64,000 nt of DNA from Saccharothrix algeriensis. Lineage in GTDB: Bacteria; Actinomycetota; Actinomycetes; Mycobacteriales; Pseudonocardiaceae. The position numbers and the translations under genes were made by a program. The notes beneath the pieces were generated by a model that saw only the letters and a program-made list of their open reading frames with translations, searched no databases and had not been told where the DNA came from. Below, piece by piece: positions 38,658 through 48,654 of the stretch (the stretch's first letter is position 1; every line of letters starts with the position of its first letter). The stretch covers positions 3,878,001 through 3,942,000 of the forward strand of contig NZ_JAFBCL010000001.1 of assembly GCF_016907655.1 (NCBI RefSeq), given 5' to 3'.

Positions 38658-38776
38658 CTCCCCGCATGGCCTGTCAAAGACGACCATGCTTTCTTGGGGG
38701 GTGCAAGCGAAAAGCGTGCTTGCACCCCCCAAGAAAGCATGGTAGCCCTCCGGGCAGGCCATACGGGGAGAACACG
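38652..38776. repeat. Nested palindrome 2
   Basis: Outer arms of 22 bases (38652-38673 and 38755-38776) pair with one wobble. Inside, perfect 26-base arms (38683-38708 and 38718-38743) flank a 9-base loop, GAAAAGCGT. It is clearly related to palindrome 1, but its apical arm differs at 10 of 26 positions and its outer arm is 3 bases shorter on both sides. Confidence 0.92.
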
Positions 38777-38936
38777 AGGGCATCGGGCTGCACGGGGCGT
38801 GCCGAAAACCCAAAAGCTGAGGGCGTGCGCCGGAGATGAGTGGTGAGGGTGGTGCATGTGGGCTATTGGTATGAGTGGGTGACAACGGGTAAAAGTTGAC
38901 GGTGTGCGGTTGTGCCGGCGGTCCTATGGTGGGGGT

Positions 38937-39896
38937 GTGGCAGCGAAGCCGTTTGCGTCCAGTGCCGACCTCGCACCCAAGGACGAGGTGTTCGTCGAGT
39001 TGGCGGAGGGCGTCTACGCGTTCACCGCCGAAGGTGATCCGAACGTGGGCGCGGTGGAGGGGGAGGACTTCCTCGTCTGCTTCGAGGCCAGGGCCACCCC
39101 GGTCGCCGCCCGGCGCTGGTTGGGGGTGTTGCGCGAGCGCACCCGCAAACCCGTCCGGTACCTGGTGCTGAGCCACTACCACGCGGTGCGGACGTTGGGG
39201 GCCAGTGCGTTCGGCGCGGAGGAGGTCATCGCGCACGAGCAGACCAAGGTGCTCATCGCCGAGCGCGGCGAGCAGGACTGGGCCAGTGAGCACGCTCGGA
39301 TGCCGCGCCTGTTCGAGGAGCCCTCCTCGATCCCCGGCCTGACGTGGCCGACGCTCACCTTCTCCGACCGGCTCACCATCCCGCTCGGCGGTGACCGGGG
39401 CGACCTCGAACTGCGCTACTGCGGGCGCGGGCACACCGCCGGTGACATCGTGGCGTGGCTGCCGCACCAGCGGATCCTGTTCGCGGGTGACCTGGTCGAG
39501 TCGCAGGCCGCGCTGTACACCGGTGACGCGTTCCACGACGAGTGGGCGACGTCCACCCTGGACGCGGTCGCCGCGCTGGGCGCGGAGGTGCTGGTGGGCG
39601 GGCGCGGGGCGGTGGCCCGGGACCGGGGCGAGGTCGACGCGGCGATCGCCCAGTCGCGGAACTTCCTGGACGAGCTGCGGCGCACCGTGGGGTCCGTGCA
39701 CGTCGGCGGGGGCACGGTGGCCGAGGCGTTCGCCGCCGCGCACCGGGCGCTCGCCCCGCGCTACGGCCGGTGGCCGATCTTCGAGCACTGCCTGCCGTTC
39801 GACGTGCAGCGGTACTGGGACGAGTGCGAGGGCGTGGGGTGGCCGCGGATCTGGACCGCCGAGCGGGACCGCGAGGTGTGGGAGTCGCTGCGGTGA
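38937..39896 (+). CDS. MBL-fold metallo-hydrolase with degenerate second metal site
   Basis: A 319-residue metallo-beta-lactamase-fold protein. The usual HxHxDH motif reads H80-Y-H82-A-V84-R85, so the two metal-2 ligands Asp and His are replaced. H166 in GRGHTAGD, D185 in FAGD and H284 in IFEHCLP are kept, which suggests a single-metal site or altered chemistry. The GTG start at 38937 follows a G-rich stretch. Its stop overlaps the start of a FAD monooxygenase gene, so the two are co-translated and probably act in one catabolic route. Confidence 0.82.
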   Translation: MAAKPFASSADLAPKDEVFVELAEGVYAFTAEGDPNVGAVEGEDFLVCFEARATPVAARRWLGVLRERTRKPVRYLVLSHYHAVRTLGASAFGAEEVIAHEQTKVLIAERGEQDWASEHARMPRLFEEPSSIPGLTWPTLTFSDRLTIPLGGDRGDLELRYCGRGHTAGDIVAWLPHQRILFAGDLVESQAALYTGDAFHDEWATSTLDAVAALGAEVLVGGRGAVARDRGEVDAAIAQSRNFLDELRRTVGSVHVGGGTVAEAFAAAHRALAPRYGRWPIFEHCLPFDVQRYWDECEGVGWPRIWTAERDREVWESLR

Positions 39897-41179
39897 TCCC
39901 CGTGCTCGTGGTCGGCGGCGGACCGGTCGGGATGACGGCCGCGCTGCTGCTGGCCCGCGCGGGCGTGCCGAGCGTGGTCCTGGAGGCGGCCGGGGAGCGG
40001 GTCGCCGCGGGCAGCCGGTCGATCTGCGTGCAGCACGACGTGCTGCAGGTCCTGGAGCGCGTCGGCGCGGGGCGGGCCGTGGTCGACGCGGGCGTGACCT
40101 GGTACCGGGCCCGCACGTTCGTCCGCGGCCGGGAGGTGCTGACGGTGGAGCTGCCGCGGCGGCGGGGGTTCCCGCCGTTCGTCAACACCCCGCAGACCGA
40201 GGTCGAGCGCGTCCTGGAGGCCCGCGTCCGCGCCGAACCGCTGGTCGACCTCCGCTACGGGGAGCGGGTCGTCGGCCTGCGGCAGGGCGCGACCGTCCGC
40301 GTCACGACGGAGGGCGGCGCGTACGAGGGCTCGCACTGCCTGGCGGCGGACGGCGTCAAGTCGACGGTCCGCGACCTGCTCGGCATCGGCTTCCCGGGTC
40401 ACTCGTACGAGGACCTGTTCGTCATCGCGGACATCCGGGTCGACCTGGGCCACCGGGAGCCCGAGCGGCTGTTCCACTTCGACCCCGCCTGGAACCCCGG
40501 CCGCCAGGTCCTGCTGCACCCGCAGCCCGGCGGCGTGCACCGGATCGACTGGCAGGTCCCGGAGGGCTTCCGGCTGACCGACGAGCACATCCGGCGGATC
40601 ACCGGCTCCCGCCCGTACGAGGTGCTCTGGCAGTCCACCTACCGCTTCCACCAGCGCCGCGCCACGCGGTTGCGGGACGGGCGCGTGCTGCTGGTCGGCG
40701 ACTCCGCGCACGTGATGAGCCCGTTCGGCGCGCGCGGCCTGAACTCCGGCATCTGCGACGCCGACAACGCGGTGTGGAAGGTCGTGCTGGACCGGGCGGG
40801 CGAGGCCGGGCCGGCGCTGCTGCCGTCGTACGAGCTGGAGCGCGGCGCGGCGGCCGACGAGAACCTGCGGGTCACCGGCGAGACCATGCGCTTCCTCGTG
40901 CCCCGCACGGCCGCGGAGCGGGCGCACCGCCGCGCGGTGCTGGAGGGCGGGGACGCCGGGCTGATCGACTCGGGCCGGCTGTTCGAGCCGTTCGCCTACC
41001 GCGACTCCCCGCTGACCAGCCCCGGCTGCACGGGCGCGATGGCGCGCGACAGCGGGCGGTTCGGCCCCGGCTTCACGGTGGAGGACGGGGCCCTCGTCCG
41101 CCCGGACGGTCACCTCGCCGCCGTCGGCGCGGACCCGGGCGCGGCACTGCGCCGCGCCAAGGGCTTCACCGACGCCTGA
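39893..41179 (+). CDS. FAD-dependent monooxygenase (aromatic-ring hydroxylase family)
   Basis: A 428-residue group A flavoprotein monooxygenase, like MhpA or p-hydroxybenzoate hydroxylase. The FAD motif is VVGGGPVGMTAALLLARAG at the N-terminus; ADGVKSTVRDLLGI is the DG motif; LLVGDSAHVMSPFGARGLNSG is the GD motif that binds FAD phosphate and ribityl. The thioredoxin-like C-terminal domain of larger members is mostly absent. The substrate is unknown, probably a phenol or heterocycle. The GTG start overlaps the upstream stop. Confidence 0.88.
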   Translation: MIPVLVVGGGPVGMTAALLLARAGVPSVVLEAAGERVAAGSRSICVQHDVLQVLERVGAGRAVVDAGVTWYRARTFVRGREVLTVELPRRRGFPPFVNTPQTEVERVLEARVRAEPLVDLRYGERVVGLRQGATVRVTTEGGAYEGSHCLAADGVKSTVRDLLGIGFPGHSYEDLFVIADIRVDLGHREPERLFHFDPAWNPGRQVLLHPQPGGVHRIDWQVPEGFRLTDEHIRRITGSRPYEVLWQSTYRFHQRRATRLRDGRVLLVGDSAHVMSPFGARGLNSGICDADNAVWKVVLDRAGEAGPALLPSYELERGAAADENLRVTGETMRFLVPRTAAERAHRRAVLEGGDAGLIDSGRLFEPFAYRDSPLTSPGCTGAMARDSGRFGPGFTVEDGALVRPDGHLAAVGADPGAALRRAKGFTDA

Positions 41180-41271
41180 ACCGGGCCGCGGCCCGATCGG
41201 ACCACAGCCCGACCGGGCCGCTTGGACCGGGCCGCGGCGCCGGTCTGCCCCCCACGCCGCCGAGCCCGTCG

Positions 41272-42717
41272 TCAGAGGGCGATGCCGGTCAGCACCATCG
41301 TCCGCTGCTCGGTGAAGTCCTCCATCGCCGACCGCACGCCCTCGCGCCCCGTCCCGGACCCCTTCACCCCGCCGTACGGCATCTGGTCGGCCCGGTAGGA
41401 GGGCACGTCGCCGATGATGACGCCGCCGACCTCCAGCTCGGCCGCCGCCCGGAACGCCACCGCCACGTCCCGCGTGAACACCCCGGCCTGCAGCCCGTAC
41501 TCGGTGGCGTTGGCCTGCTCGAACGCCTCGTCCACCGAGTCCACCACGGACACCGCCAGCACCGGCCCGAACACCTCCTGGTGCCACAGCCGGGCCGACG
41601 CGGGCACGTCCTGCACGACGGTGGGCTCCACCGACGTCCCGGACCGCCCGCCGCCGACGTGCAGGGTCGCGCCGGCGGCCACGGCCTCGGCGACCCACTC
41701 CTCGACGCGCCGCGCGTTGTCCTCGTCGATCAGCGGCCCGACCTCCACCTCGGGGTCGTGCGGGTCGCCGGTCCGCAGCGCCCGCACCGCCGCCACCAGC
41801 CTGGGCACGAACTCGTCCGCCACGTCCCGGTGCACCAGGACCCGCTGCACCGCGATGCACGACTGCCCGGCCTGGTAGTTGCCGAACGTCGCGATCCGCG
41901 CCGCCGCCAGGTCCAGGTCGGGCCAGTCCGCGCAGACGATCGCCGCGCTGTTGGACCCCAGTTCCATCACCACGTGCTTGCGCGGCGCCGAGTCCGCCAG
42001 CGACCAGCCCACCGCCGTGGACCCGGTGAACGAGATCACCGGCAGCCGCTCGTCGGTGACCAGCGACCCCATGTCCGAGCCGCGCACCGGCAGCACGGAG
42101 AACGCGCCCTCCGGCAGGCCCGCCTCGGCCAGCAGCTCGCCCAGCAGCAGGGCGGACAGCGGCGTGGCCGACGCGGGCTTCACGACGACCGGCGCGCCGA
42201 CCGCGAGCGCCGGGGCGACCTTGTGCGCCACCAGGTTGAGCGGGAAGTTGAACGGCGCGACGGCCAGCACCGGCCCGCGCGGCACCCGGCGCACCACCGC
42301 GAGCCGCCCCTCGCCGCCGGTGTCGGTGTCCAGCCGCTGCAGGTCGCCGGTGAACCGCCGGGCCTCCTCGCCCGCGAACCGGAAGGTGTTCACCGCCCGG
42401 GTGACCTCGACGTTCGCCCACTTGAGCGGTTTGCCGTTCTCGGCGGTGATGGTCTCGGCGATCTCCTCGGCGCGCTCCGCGAGCGCCCGCGACACCCGCA
42501 GCAGCGCCTCCGCCCGGACGTGCGCGGGCGTGCGGCGGAACTCGCCCGCCACCGCGGCGGCCGCGGCCACGGCGCGTTCCACCTGGTCGGGGCCCGGTAC
42601 GGCGACCGAGGCCACCTCCGTGCCGTCGAACGGGTGGTAGACGGCGGTGGCCTGCGCGCCCTGCTCCGGGTGACCGGCGATCCAGCAGGGCCGCGGCTGC
42701 GGGGTAATCGCGTCCAT
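41272..42717 (-). CDS. Aldehyde dehydrogenase family protein
   Basis: A 481-residue NAD(P)-dependent aldehyde dehydrogenase. The catalytic Cys is in YQAGQSCIAVQR, the general-base Glu in VMELGSN, and the cofactor motif FTGSTAVG precedes it. Substrate-binding regions resemble the phosphonoacetaldehyde/glyceraldehyde-3-phosphate branch more than betaine aldehyde dehydrogenases. ATG 42717 is chosen; one codon group upstream is another ATG at 42726. It is convergent with the monooxygenase operon and diverges from guaA by 47 bases. Confidence 0.9.
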   Translation of the reverse strand: MDAITPQPRPCWIAGHPEQGAQATAVYHPFDGTEVASVAVPGPDQVERAVAAAAAVAGEFRRTPAHVRAEALLRVSRALAERAEEIAETITAENGKPLKWANVEVTRAVNTFRFAGEEARRFTGDLQRLDTDTGGEGRLAVVRRVPRGPVLAVAPFNFPLNLVAHKVAPALAVGAPVVVKPASATPLSALLLGELLAEAGLPEGAFSVLPVRGSDMGSLVTDERLPVISFTGSTAVGWSLADSAPRKHVVMELGSNSAAIVCADWPDLDLAAARIATFGNYQAGQSCIAVQRVLVHRDVADEFVPRLVAAVRALRTGDPHDPEVEVGPLIDEDNARRVEEWVAEAVAAGATLHVGGGRSGTSVEPTVVQDVPASARLWHQEVFGPVLAVSVVDSVDEAFEQANATEYGLQAGVFTRDVAVAFRAAAELEVGGVIIGDVPSYRADQMPYGGVKGSGTGREGVRSAMEDFTEQRTMVLTGIAL

Positions 42718-42764
42718 GGGCCACAACCTAGGCCGTTCCTCGCACCCGGCGCAGGTCTGAGACC

Positions 42765-44335
<1,571 letters not shown>

Positions 44336-44359
44336 CGGCCGGGGGGACCCGGACGAGCG

Positions 44360-44399
44360 GAGAGGGGCCACCCCCGCGGCAGCGGGAGCGGCCCCTCTC
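44360..44399 (+). terminator. Terminator after guaA
   Basis: Perfect 10-base arms (44360-44369 and 44390-44399) around a 20-base, itself partly paired loop, followed by TCGTT. Confidence 0.7.
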
Positions 44400-44459
44400 T
44401 CGTTCCCCGGTCACGCCACCCGCGCCCGCTCCCCCGAGCGGCGCGGGCCCCCTTGCCCG

Positions 44460-44663
44460 CTAGTCGCGCCGGCGCGCCGACCCGACCAGGAGCCCCAGGC
44501 CGATCACCATCGCGCCCCCGGCCAGGGCCCACCGCACGTCCAGGAAGGCCGGCCACGACGCCCCGTCGGACAGCATGTAGGCGGCGGCGACCAGGGCGGC
44601 CGCCCCGAACACCAGCCCCACCACGTCGATCCCGCGCTTCTCGATCGAATCCCGGTCAGCCAC
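44460..44663 (-). CDS. Small two-helix membrane protein
   Basis: A 67-residue protein with two hydrophobic helices (about 13-32 and 44-60), an Asp/Glu/Arg-rich N-terminus and a basic tail ARRRD. Not recognised as a named family. Its start overlaps the end of the upstream PspC-domain gene by 8 bases, so it is the second gene of that operon and may be a partner of it. Confidence 0.7.
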   Translation of the reverse strand: MADRDSIEKRGIDVVGLVFGAAALVAAAYMLSDGASWPAFLDVRWALAGGAMVIGLGLLVGSARRRD

Positions 44664-45867
44664 GGACCAGCACCACCTTCCCGACTCCCGCGCGGATGTC
44701 CAGCCCGAGCTCCAGGCCGCCCGGTCCGTCCGCGCCCCTGTCCGTCACTTCCGCGGTCCGGTCCCGCCCGTCGAGCTCGGTGCCGAGGCACTCCAGCGAG
44801 CCGATCCCGGTGTGGCAGGTCGCCACCACGTCGGCGCCCGCGGGCACCCGCACCCGGATGGAGCCCACGCCGACCTCCACCTCCGTCCGCACCTCGCCCG
44901 CGGCGGGCAGGCCGGTCAGGTCCAGGTCCACCTCGCCCGCGTTGGTGTCGTAGCGGTCCAGCACCTGCTCGGCCGCGGTCGGCCGCGCCGTCACGTCGCC
45001 GACGTGGTCCGAGCCGTCGAACGAGCCGAAGTCCGCGGCGGTCATCGCCACCCCGACCACGCTCAGCGGCACCACCAGGGGGATCAGGCCCCGGCCCCCG
45101 CCCCGCACGGCCCCGACCAGCAGGCCGGCGGCCAGGGTGGCCACCACGAGGCCGATCACGTGCGGCGCGGTGAACCAGGCGCTGTAGGACGAGGCCACCA
45201 GCGACCCCGCCAGGACCACCAGCGCGAGCCCGAACGCCACCCCGCCGACCCGCGAGCGCCGCCGGGGCGGGCGCGGTGGCCCGACCGGCGCCGGGACCGG
45301 CGCGGGCGCGGGCAGGTCCCAGGCGAACGGCGCGGCGCCCAGCGGGTCCCACGCCGGCGGCGTCTCGCGGGTGGTCGGGGATCCGGTCGTGTGCACGGGG
45401 CTCACCTCGGGTGCGACGGGCGGACGGTTGAGCGAGCCCCGGCTGCGGTGCAGCAGGTAGACCGCGCCGACGGACAGCAGCACGCCACCCACCATGGTGA
45501 ACCCGCCGTCGACGAAGAAGCCGGTCGCGGGCAGCACCGCGAGGCCCAGCACGACGGTCAGCGCCACCGGGGTCGAGCTGCGGCCCCGCCCGATCAGGGA
45601 CTCGGCGGCGGAGACCTCGTCGCCCTCCTGCGCCAGCCACAGCCAGCCCAGCAGGTAGATCAGGACCCCCGCGCCGTTGCACAGCGCCATGGCCACGAAC
45701 GCCACCCGGACGACCACGGGGTCGACCCGGTACCGCTCCGCGAGCCCCGCGGCGACACCGGCGATCTTGCGCCCCTGGTGCGGGCGCCGGGGCCGACTGG
45801 CCCAGAAGTCCTTCAGCGTCTCCTCGACGCCTGCTGCGCTCAGGTTCCCGCTCACGGTGTCGAGCAT
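44656..45867 (-). CDS. PspC-domain membrane protein with LiaF-like C-terminus
   Basis: A 403-residue membrane protein. Residues about 35-90 form a PspC domain (KIAGVAAGLAERYRVDPVVVRVAF). Further hydrophobic helices follow at about 100-140 and 220-290. The C-terminal 110 residues are a beta-rich domain of the LiaF/toast-rack type (VEVGVGSIRVRVPAGADV), thought to sense envelope stress. ATG 45867 diverges from the PspC-type histidine kinase gene by 100 bases, so the three genes probably form one envelope-stress system. Confidence 0.83.
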   Translation of the reverse strand: MLDTVSGNLSAAGVEETLKDFWASRPRRPHQGRKIAGVAAGLAERYRVDPVVVRVAFVAMALCNGAGVLIYLLGWLWLAQEGDEVSAAESLIGRGRSSTPVALTVVLGLAVLPATGFFVDGGFTMVGGVLLSVGAVYLLHRSRGSLNRPPVAPEVSPVHTTGSPTTRETPPAWDPLGAAPFAWDLPAPAPVPAPVGPPRPPRRRSRVGGVAFGLALVVLAGSLVASSYSAWFTAPHVIGLVVATLAAGLLVGAVRGGGRGLIPLVVPLSVVGVAMTAADFGSFDGSDHVGDVTARPTAAEQVLDRYDTNAGEVDLDLTGLPAAGEVRTEVEVGVGSIRVRVPAGADVVATCHTGIGSLECLGTELDGRDRTAEVTDRGADGPGGLELGLDIRAGVGKVVLVRG

Positions 45868-45967
45868 GGCCGCCGGGGCGCGCCCCGCGCATCGGGGACC
45901 CACCCTGAACCGGGTATCGGGTGGAACCCTGATGGAACGGCGCCCCGACCCGTGTGACGATCGGGGG

Positions 45968-47242
45968 GTGAGCGCGCAGGTGGACGCCGTCCCGGTCAAG
46001 CAGCCGGCCAAGCCCGTGGAACCGGTGCGCCGGCGCCGGTCCGGGCGCGTGGTCGCGGGCGTGGCGGGCGGTGTCGCCGACCACCTGGGCGTCGAGGTGT
46101 TCTGGGTGCGGGCGGTGTTCGCCGCGCTGACCGCGCTCAACGGCGTGGGCGTGGTCGCGTACGGCCTGCTGTGGCTGTTCGTGCCGCAGCGCCCCGCCGC
46201 CGAGCCGGAGCAGCCCTCCACCGACCCCCGCGAGCGCCAGCAGGCGCTGGGCCTGGTCGCCCTCGGCATCGGCGCGGCGGTGGTCAGCGGCCTGCTGTCC
46301 GGGCCGGTCAGCGGCTGGATCGTCGGGCCGCTCGCGGTGGCGCTGGTCGGCGCGGCCGTGGTGTGGCGGGAGGCGGACGAGGCGCAGCGCCGCCGCTGGC
46401 GGGACGGGGCGAGGTCGGGGTTCCTCGGCACCGGCCGGTCCGCGGTGGTCCGGGTGCTGGCGGGCGTGGCGCTGGTCGCCATCGGCATCGGCGTGCTGCT
46501 GGTCAGCAGCTACGGCATCGACCAGCTGCGGTTCGCGCTGCTCGCGGTGGTGGCCACGCTGGGCGGCGTGGCGGTGCTCACCGTGCCGCTGTGGATCAAG
46601 CTCATCACCGACCTGGGGGAGGAGCGCCGGGTCCGCATCCGGACCGAGGAGCGCGCCGAGATCGCCGCCCACCTGCACGACTCCGTGCTCCAGACGCTCG
46701 CCCTGATCCAGAAGCAGTCGGGGGACCCGCGCGAGGTCAAGCGCCTGGCGCGCAGCCAGGAGCGGCAGCTGCGGGACTGGCTGTACGGCCGCAGCGCGGA
46801 GGAGGGCGACCGGCCCGCCACCCTGTCCGCCGCGGTCGCCAAGGCGTCCGGCGAGGTGGAGGACCGGTTCGCGATCGGCGTCCAGCAGGTCGTGGTGGGC
46901 GACTGCGAGCTGGACCACAACCTGCTGGCCCTGGTGCAGGCGTCCCGCGAGGCGATGGTGAACGCGGCCAAGCACGCGGGCGTCGCCGAGATCAGCGTCT
47001 ACGGCGAGGTCGAGCCCGATCGGGTGACGGTGTTCGTCCGGGACCGCGGTCGGGGCTTCGACCCGGAGCTGGTCCCGGAGGACCGGCATGGCCTGGCCGA
47101 CTCCATCCGGGGGAGGATGGACCGGCACGGCGGGGAGGTCCGGCTGCGCACCGGCCCCGGCGAGGGGACCGAGGTGCAGCTGACGATGCCGCGGAAGACC
47201 TCCGGCACACCCGCGGACACAGGACGAGGGGCCACGACGTGA
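45968..47242 (+). CDS. PspC-domain sensor histidine kinase
   Basis: A 424-residue kinase. The N-terminal PspC domain (GRVVAGVAGGVADHLGVEVFW) is followed by about five membrane helices to residue 215. The HisKA_3-type dimerisation region has the phospho-His in AAHLHDSVLQTLAL, and the ATPase domain has the N-box EAMVNAAKHAG and the G-box DRGRGFDPEL and GLADSIRGRM. The GTG start is set by the PspC domain. It overlaps the response regulator gene (GTGA). Confidence 0.9.
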   Translation: MSAQVDAVPVKQPAKPVEPVRRRRSGRVVAGVAGGVADHLGVEVFWVRAVFAALTALNGVGVVAYGLLWLFVPQRPAAEPEQPSTDPRERQQALGLVALGIGAAVVSGLLSGPVSGWIVGPLAVALVGAAVVWREADEAQRRRWRDGARSGFLGTGRSAVVRVLAGVALVAIGIGVLLVSSYGIDQLRFALLAVVATLGGVAVLTVPLWIKLITDLGEERRVRIRTEERAEIAAHLHDSVLQTLALIQKQSGDPREVKRLARSQERQLRDWLYGRSAEEGDRPATLSAAVAKASGEVEDRFAIGVQQVVVGDCELDHNLLALVQASREAMVNAAKHAGVAEISVYGEVEPDRVTVFVRDRGRGFDPELVPEDRHGLADSIRGRMDRHGGEVRLRTGPGEGTEVQLTMPRKTSGTPADTGRGATT

Positions 47243-47904
47243 CAGGCCAGAAGACTGCGGTGCGGGTGTTCCTGGTGGACGACCACGCGCTGTTCCGCGC
47301 CGGTGTGCGGGCGGAACTCGACTCGATCACCGACGAGGTGGACGTCGTCGGCGAGGCCGGCTCGGTCGGCGAGGCGGTCGTGGGCATCAACCACCTCAAG
47401 CCGGACGTGGTGCTGCTGGACGTGCACATGCCCGACGGCGGTGGCGCGGAGGTGCTGCGGCAGGTCCGCACGGCGCTGCCCGAGGTGGTGTTCCTGGCGC
47501 TGTCGGTGTCCGACGCCGCCGAGGACGTCATCGCGGTGATCCGGGCGGGCGCGCGCGGCTACGTCACCAAGACGATCTCCAGCCAGGAGCTGGTGCGGGC
47601 GGTGGTCCGGGTCTCCGAGGGCGACGCGGTGTTCAGCCCGCGGCTGGCCGGGTTCGTGCTCGACGCGTTCGCGGACCGCCCCGGCGCGGCCCCGATCAGC
47701 GACCCCGAGCTGGACCTGCTGACGCCGCGCGAGCGGGACGTGCTGCGGCTGCTGGCGCGCGGCTACGCGTACAAGGAGATCGCCTCGGAGCTGTTCATCT
47801 CGGTGAAGACGGTGGAGACGCACGTGTCGAGCGTGCTGCGCAAGACCCAGCTGTCCAACCGCTACGAGCTGTCCCGCTGGGCCTCGGACCGCCGCCTGGT
47901 CTGA
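47239..47904 (+). CDS. LuxR-family response regulator
   Basis: A 221-residue NarL/FixJ-type response regulator. The acidic pair D14-D15, phospho-acceptor D61 in VLLDVHMPDG and the switch Lys in GYVTKTIS are all present, so it is a normal phosphorylatable receiver. The HTH has LTPRERDVLRLLARG and SVKTVETHVSSVL. It is coupled to the kinase gene and forms a conserved two-component pair near guaA in actinomycetes. Confidence 0.92.
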   Translation: MTGQKTAVRVFLVDDHALFRAGVRAELDSITDEVDVVGEAGSVGEAVVGINHLKPDVVLLDVHMPDGGGAEVLRQVRTALPEVVFLALSVSDAAEDVIAVIRAGARGYVTKTISSQELVRAVVRVSEGDAVFSPRLAGFVLDAFADRPGAAPISDPELDLLTPRERDVLRLLARGYAYKEIASELFISVKTVETHVSSVLRKTQLSNRYELSRWASDRRLV

Positions 47905-48027
47905 CCCCCGCCGCTCGGGCGGTTCGTCGCCGGGCGCGCGGCGGGCGGTGCGGGCGCGGGGTGTGCGCGCGCGGTCCGGCGCCGGGTCGCGCGCCCCCCG
48001 CGACGTCCACCGGCTCGACCGGCCGCT

Positions 48028-48055
48028 CGCCGCCACCTCGGCCGAGGTGGCGGCG
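48028..48055. terminator. Bidirectional terminator
   Basis: Perfect 12-base arms (48028-48039 and 48044-48055) around GGCC, between the response regulator and the convergent SsgA-like gene. Confidence 0.75.
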
Positions 48056-48058
48056 GGC

Positions 48059-48469
48059 TCAGTTGGTGGAGACCAGCTTGGCCAGCTCGCGGTCGAAGTC
48101 GATCCACAGGTCCTCCTCGCCGGGCTGGACCACGTCGTAGGTCAGGTCCAGGAACTCGGCGACGGCCTCGGCCCGCGCGGACAGGATCGCGAACCCGGTC
48201 GGCGCGTTCAGCTCCAGCAGGACCCGCTCCGGGTCGTCGCCGGCCGGGCGGACCAGGATGTCCCCCTCGCCGGAGGGCGTCAGCAGGCCGTCGGCCAGCA
48301 GGTCGCGGGCGAAGATCCACTCGACCTTGCCCTGGCCGGTGTGGAACAGGACGGCGACCGCGTACGGGTCCTCCGGCTCGTAGTGCAGCTCGGCCTCCAC
48401 GGGAGCCGGCGCGACGCCGGGGACGAGGAGGTGGAAAGTGGTCGTGGTGGTGATGCTCTCGGTGCTCAT
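48059..48469 (-). CDS. SsgA/SsgB-family sporulation and cell-division regulator
   Basis: A 136-residue SsgA-like protein (SALP). Family marks are DPYAVAVLFHTG, VEWIFARDLLADGL, GDILVRP and the late region AVAEFLDLTYDVVQPGEE. In Streptomyces such proteins place FtsZ at sporulation septa; SsgB is the widespread form. The family occurs only in actinomycetes with complex morphology, which supports a mycelial host. ATG 48469 follows an AAGGGGA site; the longer upstream frame is not needed. Confidence 0.9.
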   Translation of the reverse strand: MSTESITTTTTFHLLVPGVAPAPVEAELHYEPEDPYAVAVLFHTGQGKVEWIFARDLLADGLLTPSGEGDILVRPAGDDPERVLLELNAPTGFAILSARAEAVAEFLDLTYDVVQPGEEDLWIDFDRELAKLVSTN

Positions 48470-48654
48470 GTCCCCTTGGGTTCCCTTCCGGTGTCCGTCC
48501 CTCTCACGAGAGAAGACGCCCGAGGGGTCGATACGGGACGTCGTTCGCCTGAACACCACGCGATCGGGGGAGACCTGAGTCTCAGGTCCACCCGTTTGCC
48601 CACGCGGCTCGTCTCAACTGGACGTACCGGTGGGTAACACTGCGTTATCGCAGG

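Larger units (their letters stand above)
38223..38936. other. Gene-free region carrying two nested palindromes
   Basis: 714 bases without a credible gene. It holds two large hairpin elements (38333-38464 and 38652-38776), long inverted arms between them, a central small hairpin (38524-38551) and a 9-base inverted repeat at 38293-38301/38328-38336. Base composition is less GC-rich than the flanking genes, with T/C-rich and A/G-rich strands in the arms. Open frames through it on both strands are side effects of the symmetry. Confidence 0.8.

Noticed and set aside
38241..38839. Short plus- and minus-strand frames within the palindromes
   Set aside because: They arise because inverted repeats keep frames open on both strands. 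Similar predicted proteins elsewhere would be copies of the same non-coding element.
38400..39788. Long minus-strand open frame through the palindromic region and the MBL gene
   Set aside because: It runs antisense to a well-supported MBL-fold gene and through the hairpins; the composition is that of a symmetry artefact, with no domain and no ribosome-binding site.
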